Shown: positions 17,624 to 26,566 of the stretch, piece after piece | Layout: each line of letters begins with the position of its first letter | How positions within the stretch are numbered: position 1 is the stretch's first letter | Assembly: GCA_964546815.1 (NCBI GenBank) | Contig: CAZJLR010000014.1 | Coordinates: 62,001-126,000, forward strand | Reading direction: 5' to 3' | DNA from: JAIEPM01 sp964546815 | Lineage (GTDB): Bacteria > Cyanobacteriota > Vampirovibrionia > Obscuribacterales > Obscuribacteraceae | DNA length: 64,000 nucleotides | Notes under the pieces: model-generated | What the model saw: only the letters and a program-made list of their open reading frames with translations | Databases searched by the model: none | Told to the model about the DNA's origin: nothing | Program-made: the position numbers and the translations under genes

Positions 17624-18397
17624 ATGGGAGTTCTAAAACGGCTGAGTACAGGTGCCTGGGGGCATATGCCAATTTATCTGGGCGTTGTTCTCAGCGTCAT
17701 GTTCTGCGTCCAAACAGCCATCGCTAAAAGCGACGCAAAAACGAAAGAATCTCTGGCGGTTACACCCACTCCACGCACGGATGAAGGCTGGATGGCAAAA
17801 CATGATGCGCTTGTGAAAAGGGCAAAGAAGGGTGATGTCGATATTGCGTTTTTCGGCGACTCAATCACAGAAGGCATGAATGAAACTTTGTTGCATCAGA
17901 TTTTTGGCGACAAGGCTGAGCATTTTGGAATTGGCGGCGACAGAACGCAAAATTTGATTTGGAGACTTAGAAATGGCGAATTGGATTTTGGCGGCAAGCC
18001 ACCAAAATCGATTGTTCTTTTGATGGGCACAAACAATTTGCGTCAGTGGGGAAATGTTGCAGCATCAACCAACGCTGAAATCAGAGATGGTGTCAAACTT
18101 AACTTGGATGAATTCCAAAAGCGTCTACCAGACGCGCATATTCTGCTGCTCGGAATTCTTCCTCGTGACGAAAAGCCATACACTTCGACTCGCAGAAGAT
18201 TGAAAGAAACCAACTTGCTGCTGCAAAAATTGGCCGACAACAAACATGTCTGGTATGCAGACATCGGTGCAAAACTTACAGAGCCAGACGGCAAAATATC
18301 AAAAGAAATCATGCCGGATTTTCTACATCCGTCCGCAGAAAAGGGCTATGACGTCATGTTCAAAGCGATCAAGCCAGAGCTTGATGCAATGAAATAG
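17624..18397 (+). CDS. Secreted SGNH/GDSL hydrolase
   Basis: 257 residues from the ATG at 17624 (GGAG eight bases before), followed by a signal or anchor sequence (YLGVVLSVMFCVQTAIA). All four SGNH blocks are present: FFGDSITEG with the nucleophile Ser, GGDRTQN, LMGTNNL with the Asn, and DFLHPSAEGY-type ending (DFLHPSAEKGY) with Asp and His. The pattern GDSITEG...GIGGDRTQNLIWR is that of platelet-activating-factor-acetylhydrolase-like bacterial esterases. It probably removes acetyl or acyl groups outside the cytoplasm. Confidence 0.93.
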   Translation: MGVLKRLSTGAWGHMPIYLGVVLSVMFCVQTAIAKSDAKTKESLAVTPTPRTDEGWMAKHDALVKRAKKGDVDIAFFGDSITEGMNETLLHQIFGDKAEHFGIGGDRTQNLIWRLRNGELDFGGKPPKSIVLLMGTNNLRQWGNVAASTNAEIRDGVKLNLDEFQKRLPDAHILLLGILPRDEKPYTSTRRRLKETNLLLQKLADNKHVWYADIGAKLTEPDGKISKEIMPDFLHPSAEKGYDVMFKAIKPELDAMK

Positions 18398-18415
18398 AGA
18401 TCGATATTTAACGAA

Positions 18416-18441
18416 CGGGCGACGCATGGCGTCGCCCCTAC
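18416..18441. repeat. Palindromic repeat family A, copy 1
   Basis: 9-bp arms GGGCGACGC/GCGTCGCCC around ATG, flanked by C on one side and CTAC on the other, between two convergent gene ends. Same element as at 36151, 39408, 48295 and 48385. Confidence 0.85.
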
Positions 18442-18463
18442 AGTTTTCTCGGAACGTTGGGAC

Positions 18464-18536
18464 GGTTCATTCATCAGGATGGGTTGCATTCATCAGGATG
18501 GGTTCGTTTGTTAGGATGGGTTCGTTTGTTAGGATG
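18464..18536. repeat. Four tandem 18/19-bp repeats at the patatin gene 3' end
   Basis: Four direct units of GGTTCxTTxxTxAGGATG, lengths 18, 19, 18 and 18 bases. Units 1-2 share CATTCATCAGGATG and units 3-4 are identical (GGTTCGTTTGTTAGGATG). The stop codon and last codons of the patatin gene lie in unit 4, so repeat expansion has probably shaped its C-terminus. Confidence 0.85.
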
Positions 18537-20496
18537 GTTTCTTGCCGTTGAGGACAGCAACGGCGTCGGGTTGGCTCAACCTTTCGTTGGTTGCCTCTTC
18601 GCCGTGAACAATCAATTTTTTCAAGGTCTCCAATGAGACACCAAATGTGGTGGTGGCTACGTCTGGCAATCCGGTGGTAGCGATTATGTGTCCTGGTGGA
18701 TCTGGATATCTTGCACTCAACTCAGCGTTAGCATTCATTTCCTTCAAGTGCATCATGTAGTCCCAGGGAGAAAGCATCTCAGTGGGCAGCTTACTCACGA
18801 ATCCAATTTTTGATACCAGTGCTGGTCCCTTCGTTAGTGCAGCTGGAATCGGATGATAATAGAAACCATCAACCAACTGACGACCTTGATAGTAAATTGG
18901 TTTCATTCCGAGTGCAGGTGTGGCTGCAGTTGATGCTGTGAGTGCATCAACAAGATTCATATTCTTGCCTTCAAAAACTACCGGTGCATGTGTCTCGGCA
19001 TCGGCTGCAACTATGCGCAAATTGTCTTGAGGTTTGAGTTTGTATCTATCGACAAGATCTTGCAACCATGGCTTGAAATCAATGGCATAAGGAAATAGAT
19101 TCCAGGGGTCTTGCATGTGAAAACATTTTGCCAACACATCAAATGAAGGACTGCGAAACTCGCTGCTCAGCAAAATCTGGCTGATTTGTTTTGGAGTATA
19201 GCCATTTGCGTAAAATGTTGCGATTACAGAGCCGCCCGAAGCGCCCGTGATTTTGTCAATTTTCACATGATGGTCTTCCAATGCTTTGAGGAAACCCACG
19301 TGCGCAGGAGCTTCGACGCCACTTGCGCCGAGCACAACTTCAAATCCTGGTAAGTTAGGATTATCGTTTACTTTGATTTTGTCCCCGACTGCAGCCAATG
19401 CTGCATCGTCTTTGTTCACGAAGGACAATCGCGGTTTGTTGGGCGCATTATCAGCGACAAGCGGCTCAACTTTTGCTGCAACATCTTTTGGTGAAGGACT
19501 GAGTGCAATGCGAAGATCGTCGGTATCGAAGCTTCTTCCCTGCTCAACTGCAGCTTCGACTCGCTCTCTTGCTGCGGCGATTGATTTTGCATCGACCAGT
19601 TCTAGCCCAGGTGTAAATGCCTGCCCTTTCTGATCAGCCTTAGCTTCTACAACTTTTGTCTCATTTGAAGAAGTAAATCGAGACGCAAAACTTGAGGCAG
19701 CACCAAAAGCACCGCCGACAAACATCATTCCAACAATGCCTTGCTTAAGCTCGTCTACCGTGGGCAACGGCTTTCCCTGTTGGATAGCAGAAACTTCTGC
19801 GCTTACAATTCCAGATGGAATACCTGATACCAACCCCGCAGTGAAAGGACTTCGCAAAGTATTGCCAATCATGCTGGCAGCGAGGGGAGAAAGTGACGAA
19901 CGCTCTGCACTTGCGGCAAGACTGTCCAGCCCCTTCGACATATAAGGACTAGAAAAGCCAAGTGCAGCAAAAGTAACCATATCGCCGAGCCCGGTCTTCA
20001 CTCGGTCTCCAACAAAAGACCAGGAACCAACGTTTGATTCTTTACTGGGAGTCAATAACGAACCATACACAAGACCTGTGGTGCCGGAAAGCATGGCTTC
20101 TTGTGCTGCCATCCTTCCCATTGTCTGAGCACCGCTTAGCGCTTCAGCACCGAAAGCATGGGTGGCAACGGCCGAAACAGCTCCTCTCATCGCAAGAAAT
20201 GGAGCAATCATTCCTACTGCGCTGCCCAGAGACTGAGCATACCAAGACTTGGTGCCAAACTCAGCAGGCGTCGGCTGTTCAATTCCCACATTCTTGAATG
20301 TTGATTTTACGGCCGCATCGGCGCCAATGTGATGGGCATTATCAACTACGTGATCAACTACTTGAGCAACAGCTCGAACAGGCGCTTCCAAACCAGAATA
20401 CGCGGCTGACTGAATGAACTGAGAGAGACCTCCCGATTCATGCTTATGGCTCAGAAGCTCATCGCTTCTACTAAGCTGTTGCAGCTCTCCAGGCAT
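18529..20496 (-). CDS. Patatin-like phospholipase with long N-terminal region
   Basis: 655 residues. The patatin domain is in the C-terminal half (about 365-620): nucleophile elbow GASGG in KITGASGGSVIATFYANGY, the partner Asp in LVDGFYYHPIP. The usual glycine-rich oxyanion loop is altered to LGASGVEAPAHVGFLKAL. The first 260 residues are Gly/Ala-rich and moderately hydrophobic (AQSLGSAVGMIAPFLAMRGAVSAVATHAFGAEALSG), as in proteins that associate with membranes, and are not a family I know. Patatins release fatty acids from phospholipids; many bacterial ones are effectors. There is no signal peptide. Confidence 0.88.
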   Translation of the reverse strand: MPGELQQLSRSDELLSHKHESGGLSQFIQSAAYSGLEAPVRAVAQVVDHVVDNAHHIGADAAVKSTFKNVGIEQPTPAEFGTKSWYAQSLGSAVGMIAPFLAMRGAVSAVATHAFGAEALSGAQTMGRMAAQEAMLSGTTGLVYGSLLTPSKESNVGSWSFVGDRVKTGLGDMVTFAALGFSSPYMSKGLDSLAASAERSSLSPLAASMIGNTLRSPFTAGLVSGIPSGIVSAEVSAIQQGKPLPTVDELKQGIVGMMFVGGAFGAASSFASRFTSSNETKVVEAKADQKGQAFTPGLELVDAKSIAAARERVEAAVEQGRSFDTDDLRIALSPSPKDVAAKVEPLVADNAPNKPRLSFVNKDDAALAAVGDKIKVNDNPNLPGFEVVLGASGVEAPAHVGFLKALEDHHVKIDKITGASGGSVIATFYANGYTPKQISQILLSSEFRSPSFDVLAKCFHMQDPWNLFPYAIDFKPWLQDLVDRYKLKPQDNLRIVAADAETHAPVVFEGKNMNLVDALTASTAATPALGMKPIYYQGRQLVDGFYYHPIPAALTKGPALVSKIGFVSKLPTEMLSPWDYMMHLKEMNANAELSARYPDPPGHIIATTGLPDVATTTFGVSLETLKKLIVHGEEATNERLSQPDAVAVLNGKKPS

Positions 20497-20701
20497 GGAC
20501 TACCAACCCCGTTGCCTAATGACCAGTCAATCTGTTGCACCGTTCAGACCGTAATGGACATCATTAGAGAATAGGTTTTGACCATTGCTATGTCTGTCGT
20601 AGATTCACGTAGCAGGGTGGTATCAGATTCTCAATTGTTTCTCAGGTTTAAGTGTAAATGAGTTAAGATATGAATAATACCCAGTCGCCGGAGAGGCTCA
20701 G

Positions 20702-21853
20702 ATGCCAAGACTACGTTTGTTGTCGATACTTTTTGCTTTGCATATCACAGTAGGAGCCCCAGCCTATGCTGGTTCTAAAGTTTCAGAAGTCGACAAAAAT
20801 ATAGACGCGGGTAAACAGGCTTATGATAGCGGCAATTATTTTAGAGCCGAGCGCATCTGGCTGCGAGTTCAAAGTGAATTAGCCAAAGCCGGCAATCCTG
20901 ATGAGAAATTCGCCGACACATTGCAGCAACTTGGTCTTTGCTATTTCAAGCAGAACAAGTTTACCCAAGCCGAATCGGCATACAAACAGTCAAGTGACAT
21001 TTTGAAAGGGCTCAATCTCAGCGACGCGCCTGCGCAAGAAAAGCTAAACGAATTGTCCACTGTCTATCGCCCCATAAATTTAGAAGACATAGACCCAGAC
21101 GCAAATGGATTTGCAAAAATGGTTGGTGCTGTAGCAGGAAGCGCGATGAATAAAAACGAGTCGCACCACATCGACATTGATTTGAAAAACAAATTCCAGC
21201 AAGGAGTCAAAGACCTTTTCGACAAGCCGAAGGACGAGACAGACAGCACGAAGACTGTGTCATCCGCCTCTGATCCCGCAAATGCCAGCAGCAGCAGCAG
21301 CACTACAACATTAAGCAACACGCCCGCACCGGCCATTCCTACGCCACCGAATGCGCCACCACTAAAACAAATCAGACTTGATAAAAAAATCGCTTTCGAT
21401 GTAATTAGAGAAGCGCAAGGTGGAAAAATGCGCATTGCAAACATTCAAGGAATTTCGCTGGATGTGGGGCTTTGGGTCAAAGTAAAAGAGTTTGTCATGT
21501 CGCTCAATGAGCAAAACTTGCCGGTAGCTGAAGTTACAGCGGGAGCATTTGGCGTCGACAAAAAAGTATCGATGGATCTGCCTGCCAACCTATATCGCAA
21601 GTTCAAAAACGGTCTCGATAAATTTGATCCGTTCAGCAACATGCAAGCCGCTCAAGCCGGAACGTTGACCGAAGGAAACACACCTGCGCGAACAACAACA
21701 CCGGGAGCTTCTTCAGTGGGGGACAGCACCCCGGGATCTACCGCTCCGAGTGCACTACCACCTGAATCCACAGCAACTGGAGCAACACAGACCGTCCAAG
21801 AAGCAACACCGGACGGATCATCGTCTGCGCCATCTGAGCCGAAGCAAAACTAG
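20702..21853 (+). CDS. Secreted TPR protein with Thr/Ser/Pro-rich tail
   Basis: 383 residues, ATG six bases after GGAGAGG. Signal peptide ends APAYAG. Two TPR-like units lie at about 30-115 (IDAGKQAYDSGNYFRAERIW; QQLGLCYFKQNKFTQAESAYKQS). A Ser-rich linker is followed by a folded region of about 90 residues (KQIRLDKKIAFDVIREAQGGKMRIANIQGISLDVGLWVKV) and a disordered tail of Thr, Pro, Ala and Ser. Function unknown; a cell-envelope scaffold is a guess. Its end overlaps the convergent antitoxin gene by four bases. Confidence 0.85.
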   Translation: MPRLRLLSILFALHITVGAPAYAGSKVSEVDKNIDAGKQAYDSGNYFRAERIWLRVQSELAKAGNPDEKFADTLQQLGLCYFKQNKFTQAESAYKQSSDILKGLNLSDAPAQEKLNELSTVYRPINLEDIDPDANGFAKMVGAVAGSAMNKNESHHIDIDLKNKFQQGVKDLFDKPKDETDSTKTVSSASDPANASSSSSTTTLSNTPAPAIPTPPNAPPLKQIRLDKKIAFDVIREAQGGKMRIANIQGISLDVGLWVKVKEFVMSLNEQNLPVAEVTAGAFGVDKKVSMDLPANLYRKFKNGLDKFDPFSNMQAAQAGTLTEGNTPARTTTPGASSVGDSTPGSTAPSALPPESTATGATQTVQEATPDGSSSAPSEPKQN

Positions 21854-22062
21854 TCGATCAAGGGTTTGTCGAAATCTTCGGCCATGCTCATTGCACCTTG
21901 ATGCAAGCCAGCAACCCGTACCTTTGATTGGAGCAGAGGTATCAGCTTAGCTACAGGGATATGTTTATCCGTCAAAATAACCTCGGCACCTCCACACGCC
22001 AAGTTGACGATCTCTTCGATACGCCCGGCTAATTCACGGCCTTCCACACTTGTCGTTGACAT
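21850..22062 (-). CDS. Phd/YefM-family antitoxin, orphan
   Basis: 70 residues, ATG six bases after GAGGGG. The Phd signature is seen: an N-terminal DNA-binding half (ELAGRIEEIVNLACGGAEVILTDKHIPVAKLIPL) and a toxin-binding tail ending GLHQGAMSMAEDFDKPLID; DDFDxPLPD-like ends are typical of antitoxins paired with PIN-domain VapC toxins. No toxin gene is adjacent: downstream on the same strand is the end of a convergent TPR gene, and no PIN-domain frame lies upstream. It is either a remnant, a regulator recruited for another role, or works with a toxin elsewhere. Confidence 0.8.
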   Translation of the reverse strand: MSTTSVEGRELAGRIEEIVNLACGGAEVILTDKHIPVAKLIPLLQSKVRVAGLHQGAMSMAEDFDKPLID

Positions 22063-22384
22063 AAAAAGCCCCTCGATATACCTGAACTTTCTATTTGCCA
22101 GCTTGGGTTTTCTACGATCAGAGCAAACAAGCCCATTTAGCGACGCTCCGTCTCGACCGAGCCTAAGTGGGGGCGATTTCAGCAGGAAAGTAGGAGCAGG
22201 CTGGAAGCCTGCGCCCCCAGGGCTCTGCGGTTGAAGAGGGGGTCTGTTACTTCGGACCAGGGGAGGAGCTTGTCAAGTTCGTAGAAACCGCATGGAGATC
22301 GGGGTTCTTGGGGGAAAAGTACGTTGACGTGGCGCCCGTTAATCCATAGGATCAATATTAGGGATTCGGGAAGGTCTCAAAAAA
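22063..22384. other. Intergenic region containing a family B repeat half
   Basis: 322 bases between the divergent antitoxin and Q/N-rich genes. It contains the right arm of a family B element at 22191-22225; otherwise no gene, promoter or structure I can support. Confidence 0.5.
22191..22225. repeat. Family B repeat, half element
   Basis: Shares about 30 bases (AGCAGGCTGGAAGCCTGCG then CCCCCAGGGCTC) with the right arm of the large stem-loop at 39200-39278. The left arm is absent here, but GCAGGCTGGAAGCCTGC is itself a short palindrome. Confidence 0.8.
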
Positions 22385-22990
22385 ATGAGTAAGTACACGA
22401 TTTCAAAAGCATTATTGGTTCTGGCGGTCAGCGCATTCAGCGTGACTCCATCGTTTGCTGAGTCATTTGAAGGCGATTCGCTCGAGAATTCATCGCAGGT
22501 TGATATAACGCATGGTATGGCAGAACAAAATGCCATGCACGCAATGAGGACGATTAACCCTCAAGGCTACGTAGCCGGTCAGGTGTCTATGAACATGCCG
22601 GTTCAATCTCAGAACATGAACATCGCACCGGCGCAATTTCAGCAAAATCAATACGCGCAAGCTCAGCCGATGCAGAGCCAGGTCGCGCAAAATCAGTTTG
22701 CACAAAATCAATTTCCGCAAAACCAAATGGCACAAAACCAGATGGCTCAAAATCAATGCATGCAAAACAACCAAAACAATAATTTTGGTCAATGCAACCA
22801 GCAGCAGTTCCCCACTTCATCGTGCAACAGTGGTCCGCAAATGCCTTCTGGCATGGGAATGGGCGTGACGAAGCAAATGGTTGGCGTTTTGGGCACTGCA
22901 CTCATTTGGAATTACATGCAAAACGGCGGCTTGAATAATTTCCGTCCGCGTGGATTTGGTGGACCATTCAACAGCTTTGGACCAAGATAA
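22385..22990 (+). CDS. Secreted Q/N/M-rich low-complexity protein
   Basis: 201 residues with a signal peptide (ending PSFAES). About residues 75-145 are dominated by Gln, Asn, Met and Ala, including tandem pentapeptides AQNQF, PQNQM and AQNQM, then CMQNNQNNN. The C-terminus is different: a hydrophobic helix (MVGVLGTALIWNYMQN) and a Gly/Phe/Arg tail (PRGFGGPFNSFGP). The composition resembles prion-like or amyloid-forming secreted proteins. I know no family. GGAAGG lies ten bases before the ATG. Confidence 0.8.
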   Translation: MSKYTISKALLVLAVSAFSVTPSFAESFEGDSLENSSQVDITHGMAEQNAMHAMRTINPQGYVAGQVSMNMPVQSQNMNIAPAQFQQNQYAQAQPMQSQVAQNQFAQNQFPQNQMAQNQMAQNQCMQNNQNNNFGQCNQQQFPTSSCNSGPQMPSGMGMGVTKQMVGVLGTALIWNYMQNGGLNNFRPRGFGGPFNSFGPR

Positions 22991-23151
22991 TCAAACGATA
23001 GCCGAATGACTCGGCACGACGTGCATTAGCAAGAGCTTATGATTCTCCACGCGGCTAGTGGGGAAGCTACGATTGTTCAGCGTCAGGCAAAAGTCTAAAT
23101 TTGTCTACGGGCTTGCTGGCTGGGAATTACTCTAAGAAGAAGGGGATTCTC

Positions 23152-24438
23152 ATGGAGAACGTTGATCAAAGGGACTTGGAAGGAACTAAAAAAGAAGGTA
23201 CAAACCTTCAGAGTACACAAAAACTTTTAGACGATGCGCACGCAGGACAGGGCAAAGAAATCAATTCGCCTGCGCAGAATCTGCTTGCCTTCGCAAAAGC
23301 CGGAGCAGAGGCTGGAGCGAAAGCCGCACAAAATATTGGCGGAGGTGGCGACACCAGGTCTGGTATCATCCCTCCATACATGCTCGAAGATTTGGCAAAA
23401 CGAAATCCAAACGTACCAGGCTTTCAAGACACACTGAAACTGCAGCCGCGCTTCTGGCCGTTTCCATCAAAACCAAAAGACGAGAAGGGCGCACGTGAGG
23501 TCTATGACGCACAGGGCAAAGAAACACAGCCCGGTAAGAAAGCAAGATTTGAAGGCCAAAAAGCAACCGGCAATGACGAAGTCGACAAAGCTTACGATTT
23601 CACCGGCGAAGTAAGAGGCTTTTACAAAGACGTATATAACCGCAATTCAATTGATGGGAAGGGCATGAAGTTTGTGTCCACTGTCAATTACGGTACCAAC
23701 TACGAAAACGCTTTTTGGAATGGCTCCCAAATGACTTACGGGCGACCAAGTGACGACAGCCCATTCAAAACATTCATGCTTCTAGATGTTTGCGGGCATG
23801 AAATCACTCATGGTGTCACAGAGAAAGAATCACAACTGCAATATCACGGACAATCTGGTGCTTTGAACGAAAGCCTATCAGACATCTTTGGTGAGCTGAT
23901 TCAACAGCATGCCAAAAACCAGAAAGCAGCGGATGCAGACTGGGTTGTTGGGGACGGAATTTGGAAAGACGGCATTAAGGGACGCGGACTGCGCGACATG
24001 CTAAATCCGGGCACCGCATATGATGACCCGAAAGTAGGCAAAGACCCTCAACCTGCGCATATGAAAGATTACCTCAAAACAACGCGGGACAACGGCGGAG
24101 TTCACTATAACTCGGGCATACCCAACAAAGCATTTGCAACATTTGCAGTTGCTGTCGGCGGCCATGCATGGGAAGAGCCGGGTCATATCTGGTACGCCGC
24201 TAGAGCAGCTGCAGGTAGCAACCCCAGCTTCGCTCAATTTGCCTATCACACAATAGAACAAGCCAAGAAGCTAGGATTCACAAATGATGTGCCAAAACTG
24301 GAAAAGGCATGGGCAGATGTTGGCGTAACACCATCGGCAACAGCGACTGACACAGACACTCCTGTCGTCGGCAAACCGTCGCAAAATAAAGTTGACGATA
24401 ATAAAGATTCGGCACCACGCAAAAAACCTGCGGCTTAA
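23152..24438 (+). CDS. Protealysin-like M4 metallopeptidase
   Basis: 428 residues from the ATG at 23152, preceded by AAGAAGGGG; no signal peptide. A short propeptide region contains IIPPYMLEDLAKRN, matching the PPYxLExI box of protealysin-type precursors. The catalytic domain has the zinc motif HEITH at 216-220, VTEKESQLQYHGQSGALNESLSDIFGE with the third ligand Glu, and the C-terminal substrate Asn/His region (DNGGVHYNSGIPNKAF). Protealysins differ from thermolysin in lacking a secretion signal and a long propeptide; some act inside host cells. A disordered Thr/Lys/Pro tail follows. Confidence 0.94.
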   Translation: MENVDQRDLEGTKKEGTNLQSTQKLLDDAHAGQGKEINSPAQNLLAFAKAGAEAGAKAAQNIGGGGDTRSGIIPPYMLEDLAKRNPNVPGFQDTLKLQPRFWPFPSKPKDEKGAREVYDAQGKETQPGKKARFEGQKATGNDEVDKAYDFTGEVRGFYKDVYNRNSIDGKGMKFVSTVNYGTNYENAFWNGSQMTYGRPSDDSPFKTFMLLDVCGHEITHGVTEKESQLQYHGQSGALNESLSDIFGELIQQHAKNQKAADADWVVGDGIWKDGIKGRGLRDMLNPGTAYDDPKVGKDPQPAHMKDYLKTTRDNGGVHYNSGIPNKAFATFAVAVGGHAWEEPGHIWYAARAAAGSNPSFAQFAYHTIEQAKKLGFTNDVPKLEKAWADVGVTPSATATDTDTPVVGKPSQNKVDDNKDSAPRKKPAA

Positions 24439-24469
24439 TTCGCATTAAAAGCTGTTCGTCCACCTCCCA

Positions 24470-24504
24470 AAGAAGGGGTCGCTGTATTGCAGCGACTCCT
24501 TCTT
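24470..24504 (+). terminator. Terminator hairpin after the M4 peptidase gene
   Basis: Arms AAGAAGG and GTCGCTG pair with CAGCGAC and CCTTCTT with one internal mismatch, giving 14 to 15 base pairs and a 5-base loop. It is followed by GTTATTT and starts about 32 bases after the stop codon. Confidence 0.75.
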
Positions 24505-24585
24505 GTTATTTCGCGAGACATTTCATGAGCGCACGCTTCAGCTGGGCTAAAATTGCCTTCGGCAAATTGAGCTCAGGGGAATCTG

Positions 24586-26349
24586 ATGACAAGCGATTTC
24601 GATGTTAACCCGATTAGATACAACGACATAAGCGTGAAAACTGATGTGCCCGCTAAGATGCGCGATGGCACAATATTGTACGCCGACATCTATCGCCCAA
24701 ATTGCGATGAAGATTTGCCTGTCTTGCTCATGCGCACGCCATACGACAAGCGCACGGCACAAAACTGTGTCTATCTCGACCCCTCATGGTACGCGCGATA
24801 TGGCTATATGGTGGTTGTTCAGGACTGCAGAGGTCGATTCGCATCGCAAGGCGAATGGTACCCTTTCAAAAATGAAGCAAACGACGGCTTCGACTCTGTC
24901 GAATGGGCTGCATCTTTGCCTGGCTCAAACGGCGCCGTGGGAATGTACGGCTTTTCCTATCCGGGTGCAACACAACTACTAGCAGCGTCAGGCAAACCAA
25001 AAGGGCTAAAAACTATCGTACCGGCAATGACAGGCTCAGACGCTTACGACCGCTGGACATACGAGGGCGGCGTTTTATCACAAGCCTTTATTCAATATTG
25101 GTCGATTTCTCTAGCCATCAATACCGCGACAAGAGCCAACGATTACAACACAGTAAAAAGACTGATGCAAATGATGATGCAATTGCCCGGCTCTTATGGT
25201 GCGCGCCCGCTTTCTGAAATTCCGGAAGAGCTTTCAAAATATGCACCATATTACGAAGAATGGTTGAACCATGATTGCTACGACGCCTACTGGCGCGAGT
25301 TTTCCGTGCGCGAAAGATATAGCGAAATAGACCTTCCAATTTTGCATGTGGGAGGTTGGTACGATGTGTTTATGTACGGCACGATGGAGAATTTTAGCAG
25401 GCTTAGCAAAATGCAAAGCGAGAATAAAACCGCCACAAAAGCACGACAAAAACTTGTTGTTGGCCCGTGGTATCACGTGCCGTGGCAACAACAATTTGGT
25501 GTCAACAATTATGGTGATAAAGCCAGAAATATTGTGAATGCTGCTCAGTTAAAGTGGTTTGACCATTACTTGCGCGGAGAAGGACAAGCCACAGAGAAAA
25601 ATGACCCTGACTTATCAGTCTTTGTACTCGGTGCAAATGAATGGCTACATCTGCCCACCTGGCCAGACAAAGAGTTAGAGCAGCAGCAACTATTTCTTCA
25701 CTCTGGTGGACGAGCTAATTCACTTAGTGGTGACGGCAGCCTTTCGATGCTAAAGCCCTCAAATGAGCCCTGGGACAGCTTCATTTACGACCCTTCTTTT
25801 CCCATCATGAGCAGCGGCGGACACAGCTGTTGCGCAGAAATTTTTGGCCCAATGGGTCCTGGCGACCAGAGAACGAATCAGTCTCGCAACGATGTGCTTG
25901 TTTATAGCAGCGAAACCTTGGAAGAAGACCTCACAGTGCTGGGGCTTATCAAAGCAACTGTTTTTGCATCTAGCAGCGCAGTAGACACAGACTTTAGCAT
26001 CACAGTTTCAGACGTGTTTGAATGCGGGCGATCGATAAACATCGTCAACACAATCATCAAAGCAAGCCGAGCTCAGTCTCTTGAGCATGAGAATAAAATA
26101 GCAGCAAACACAGTGCACGAATACAATTTCAACGTAGGCTGGACGGCGTGCAATTTCAAAAAAGGGCACAAAATTCGCGTTGAAATTTCAAGCTCAAACT
26201 TCCCGCATTTCCATCCAAATGCAAATAACGGGCTCCACTACAAAGATGCCGATATCAAAGACCTTGTACACGCAAGACAAACGGTTTTTCACGACGAACA
26301 GCATCCATCGCATATTGTTCTACCAGTCTTCAGATCGCAAATCGTCTAA
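24586..26349 (+). CDS. CocE/NonD family acyl hydrolase or X-Pro dipeptidase
   Basis: 587 residues, ATG five bases after AGGGG. The alpha/beta hydrolase domain begins VPAKMRDGTILYADIYRP and has the nucleophile elbow GMYGFSYPGATQLLAAS (GxSYxG). HVGGWYDVFM and the VVGPWYH segment carry the catalytic Asp and His regions. The C-terminal jelly-roll of the PepX_C type covers about 340-587 and ends with the usual HNPxG-like region (HPSHIVLPVF). Members hydrolyse esters, amide-linked acyl groups or Xaa-Pro peptides. It is cytoplasmic by absence of a signal peptide. A downstream partner is not evident. Confidence 0.93.
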   Translation: MTSDFDVNPIRYNDISVKTDVPAKMRDGTILYADIYRPNCDEDLPVLLMRTPYDKRTAQNCVYLDPSWYARYGYMVVVQDCRGRFASQGEWYPFKNEANDGFDSVEWAASLPGSNGAVGMYGFSYPGATQLLAASGKPKGLKTIVPAMTGSDAYDRWTYEGGVLSQAFIQYWSISLAINTATRANDYNTVKRLMQMMMQLPGSYGARPLSEIPEELSKYAPYYEEWLNHDCYDAYWREFSVRERYSEIDLPILHVGGWYDVFMYGTMENFSRLSKMQSENKTATKARQKLVVGPWYHVPWQQQFGVNNYGDKARNIVNAAQLKWFDHYLRGEGQATEKNDPDLSVFVLGANEWLHLPTWPDKELEQQQLFLHSGGRANSLSGDGSLSMLKPSNEPWDSFIYDPSFPIMSSGGHSCCAEIFGPMGPGDQRTNQSRNDVLVYSSETLEEDLTVLGLIKATVFASSSAVDTDFSITVSDVFECGRSINIVNTIIKASRAQSLEHENKIAANTVHEYNFNVGWTACNFKKGHKIRVEISSSNFPHFHPNANNGLHYKDADIKDLVHARQTVFHDEQHPSHIVLPVFRSQIV

Positions 26350-26566
26350 CGTTGCGCCTAAAATTGTTGTAAAGTGCAAGCTTGGCTGCGGATTAAAGAC
26401 TACTTATAAAACTTCAAATCTTCTACCCCGCACGGCTCCTCAAGGTTGCTAGCGAATTGAAGTGCCGCTTAAGCTAAGCATTTTAGTGCTTGTTGGATTA
26501 AAACCCCACCTATATAGTTATTTCAGGCTAAGGGTTAAGGGCTAATTGGTAACAGGACTCGGAACA

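Noticed and set aside
18464..18536. CRISPR-like array
   Set aside because: Units are directly adjacent without spacers and only four copies; a simple tandem repeat.
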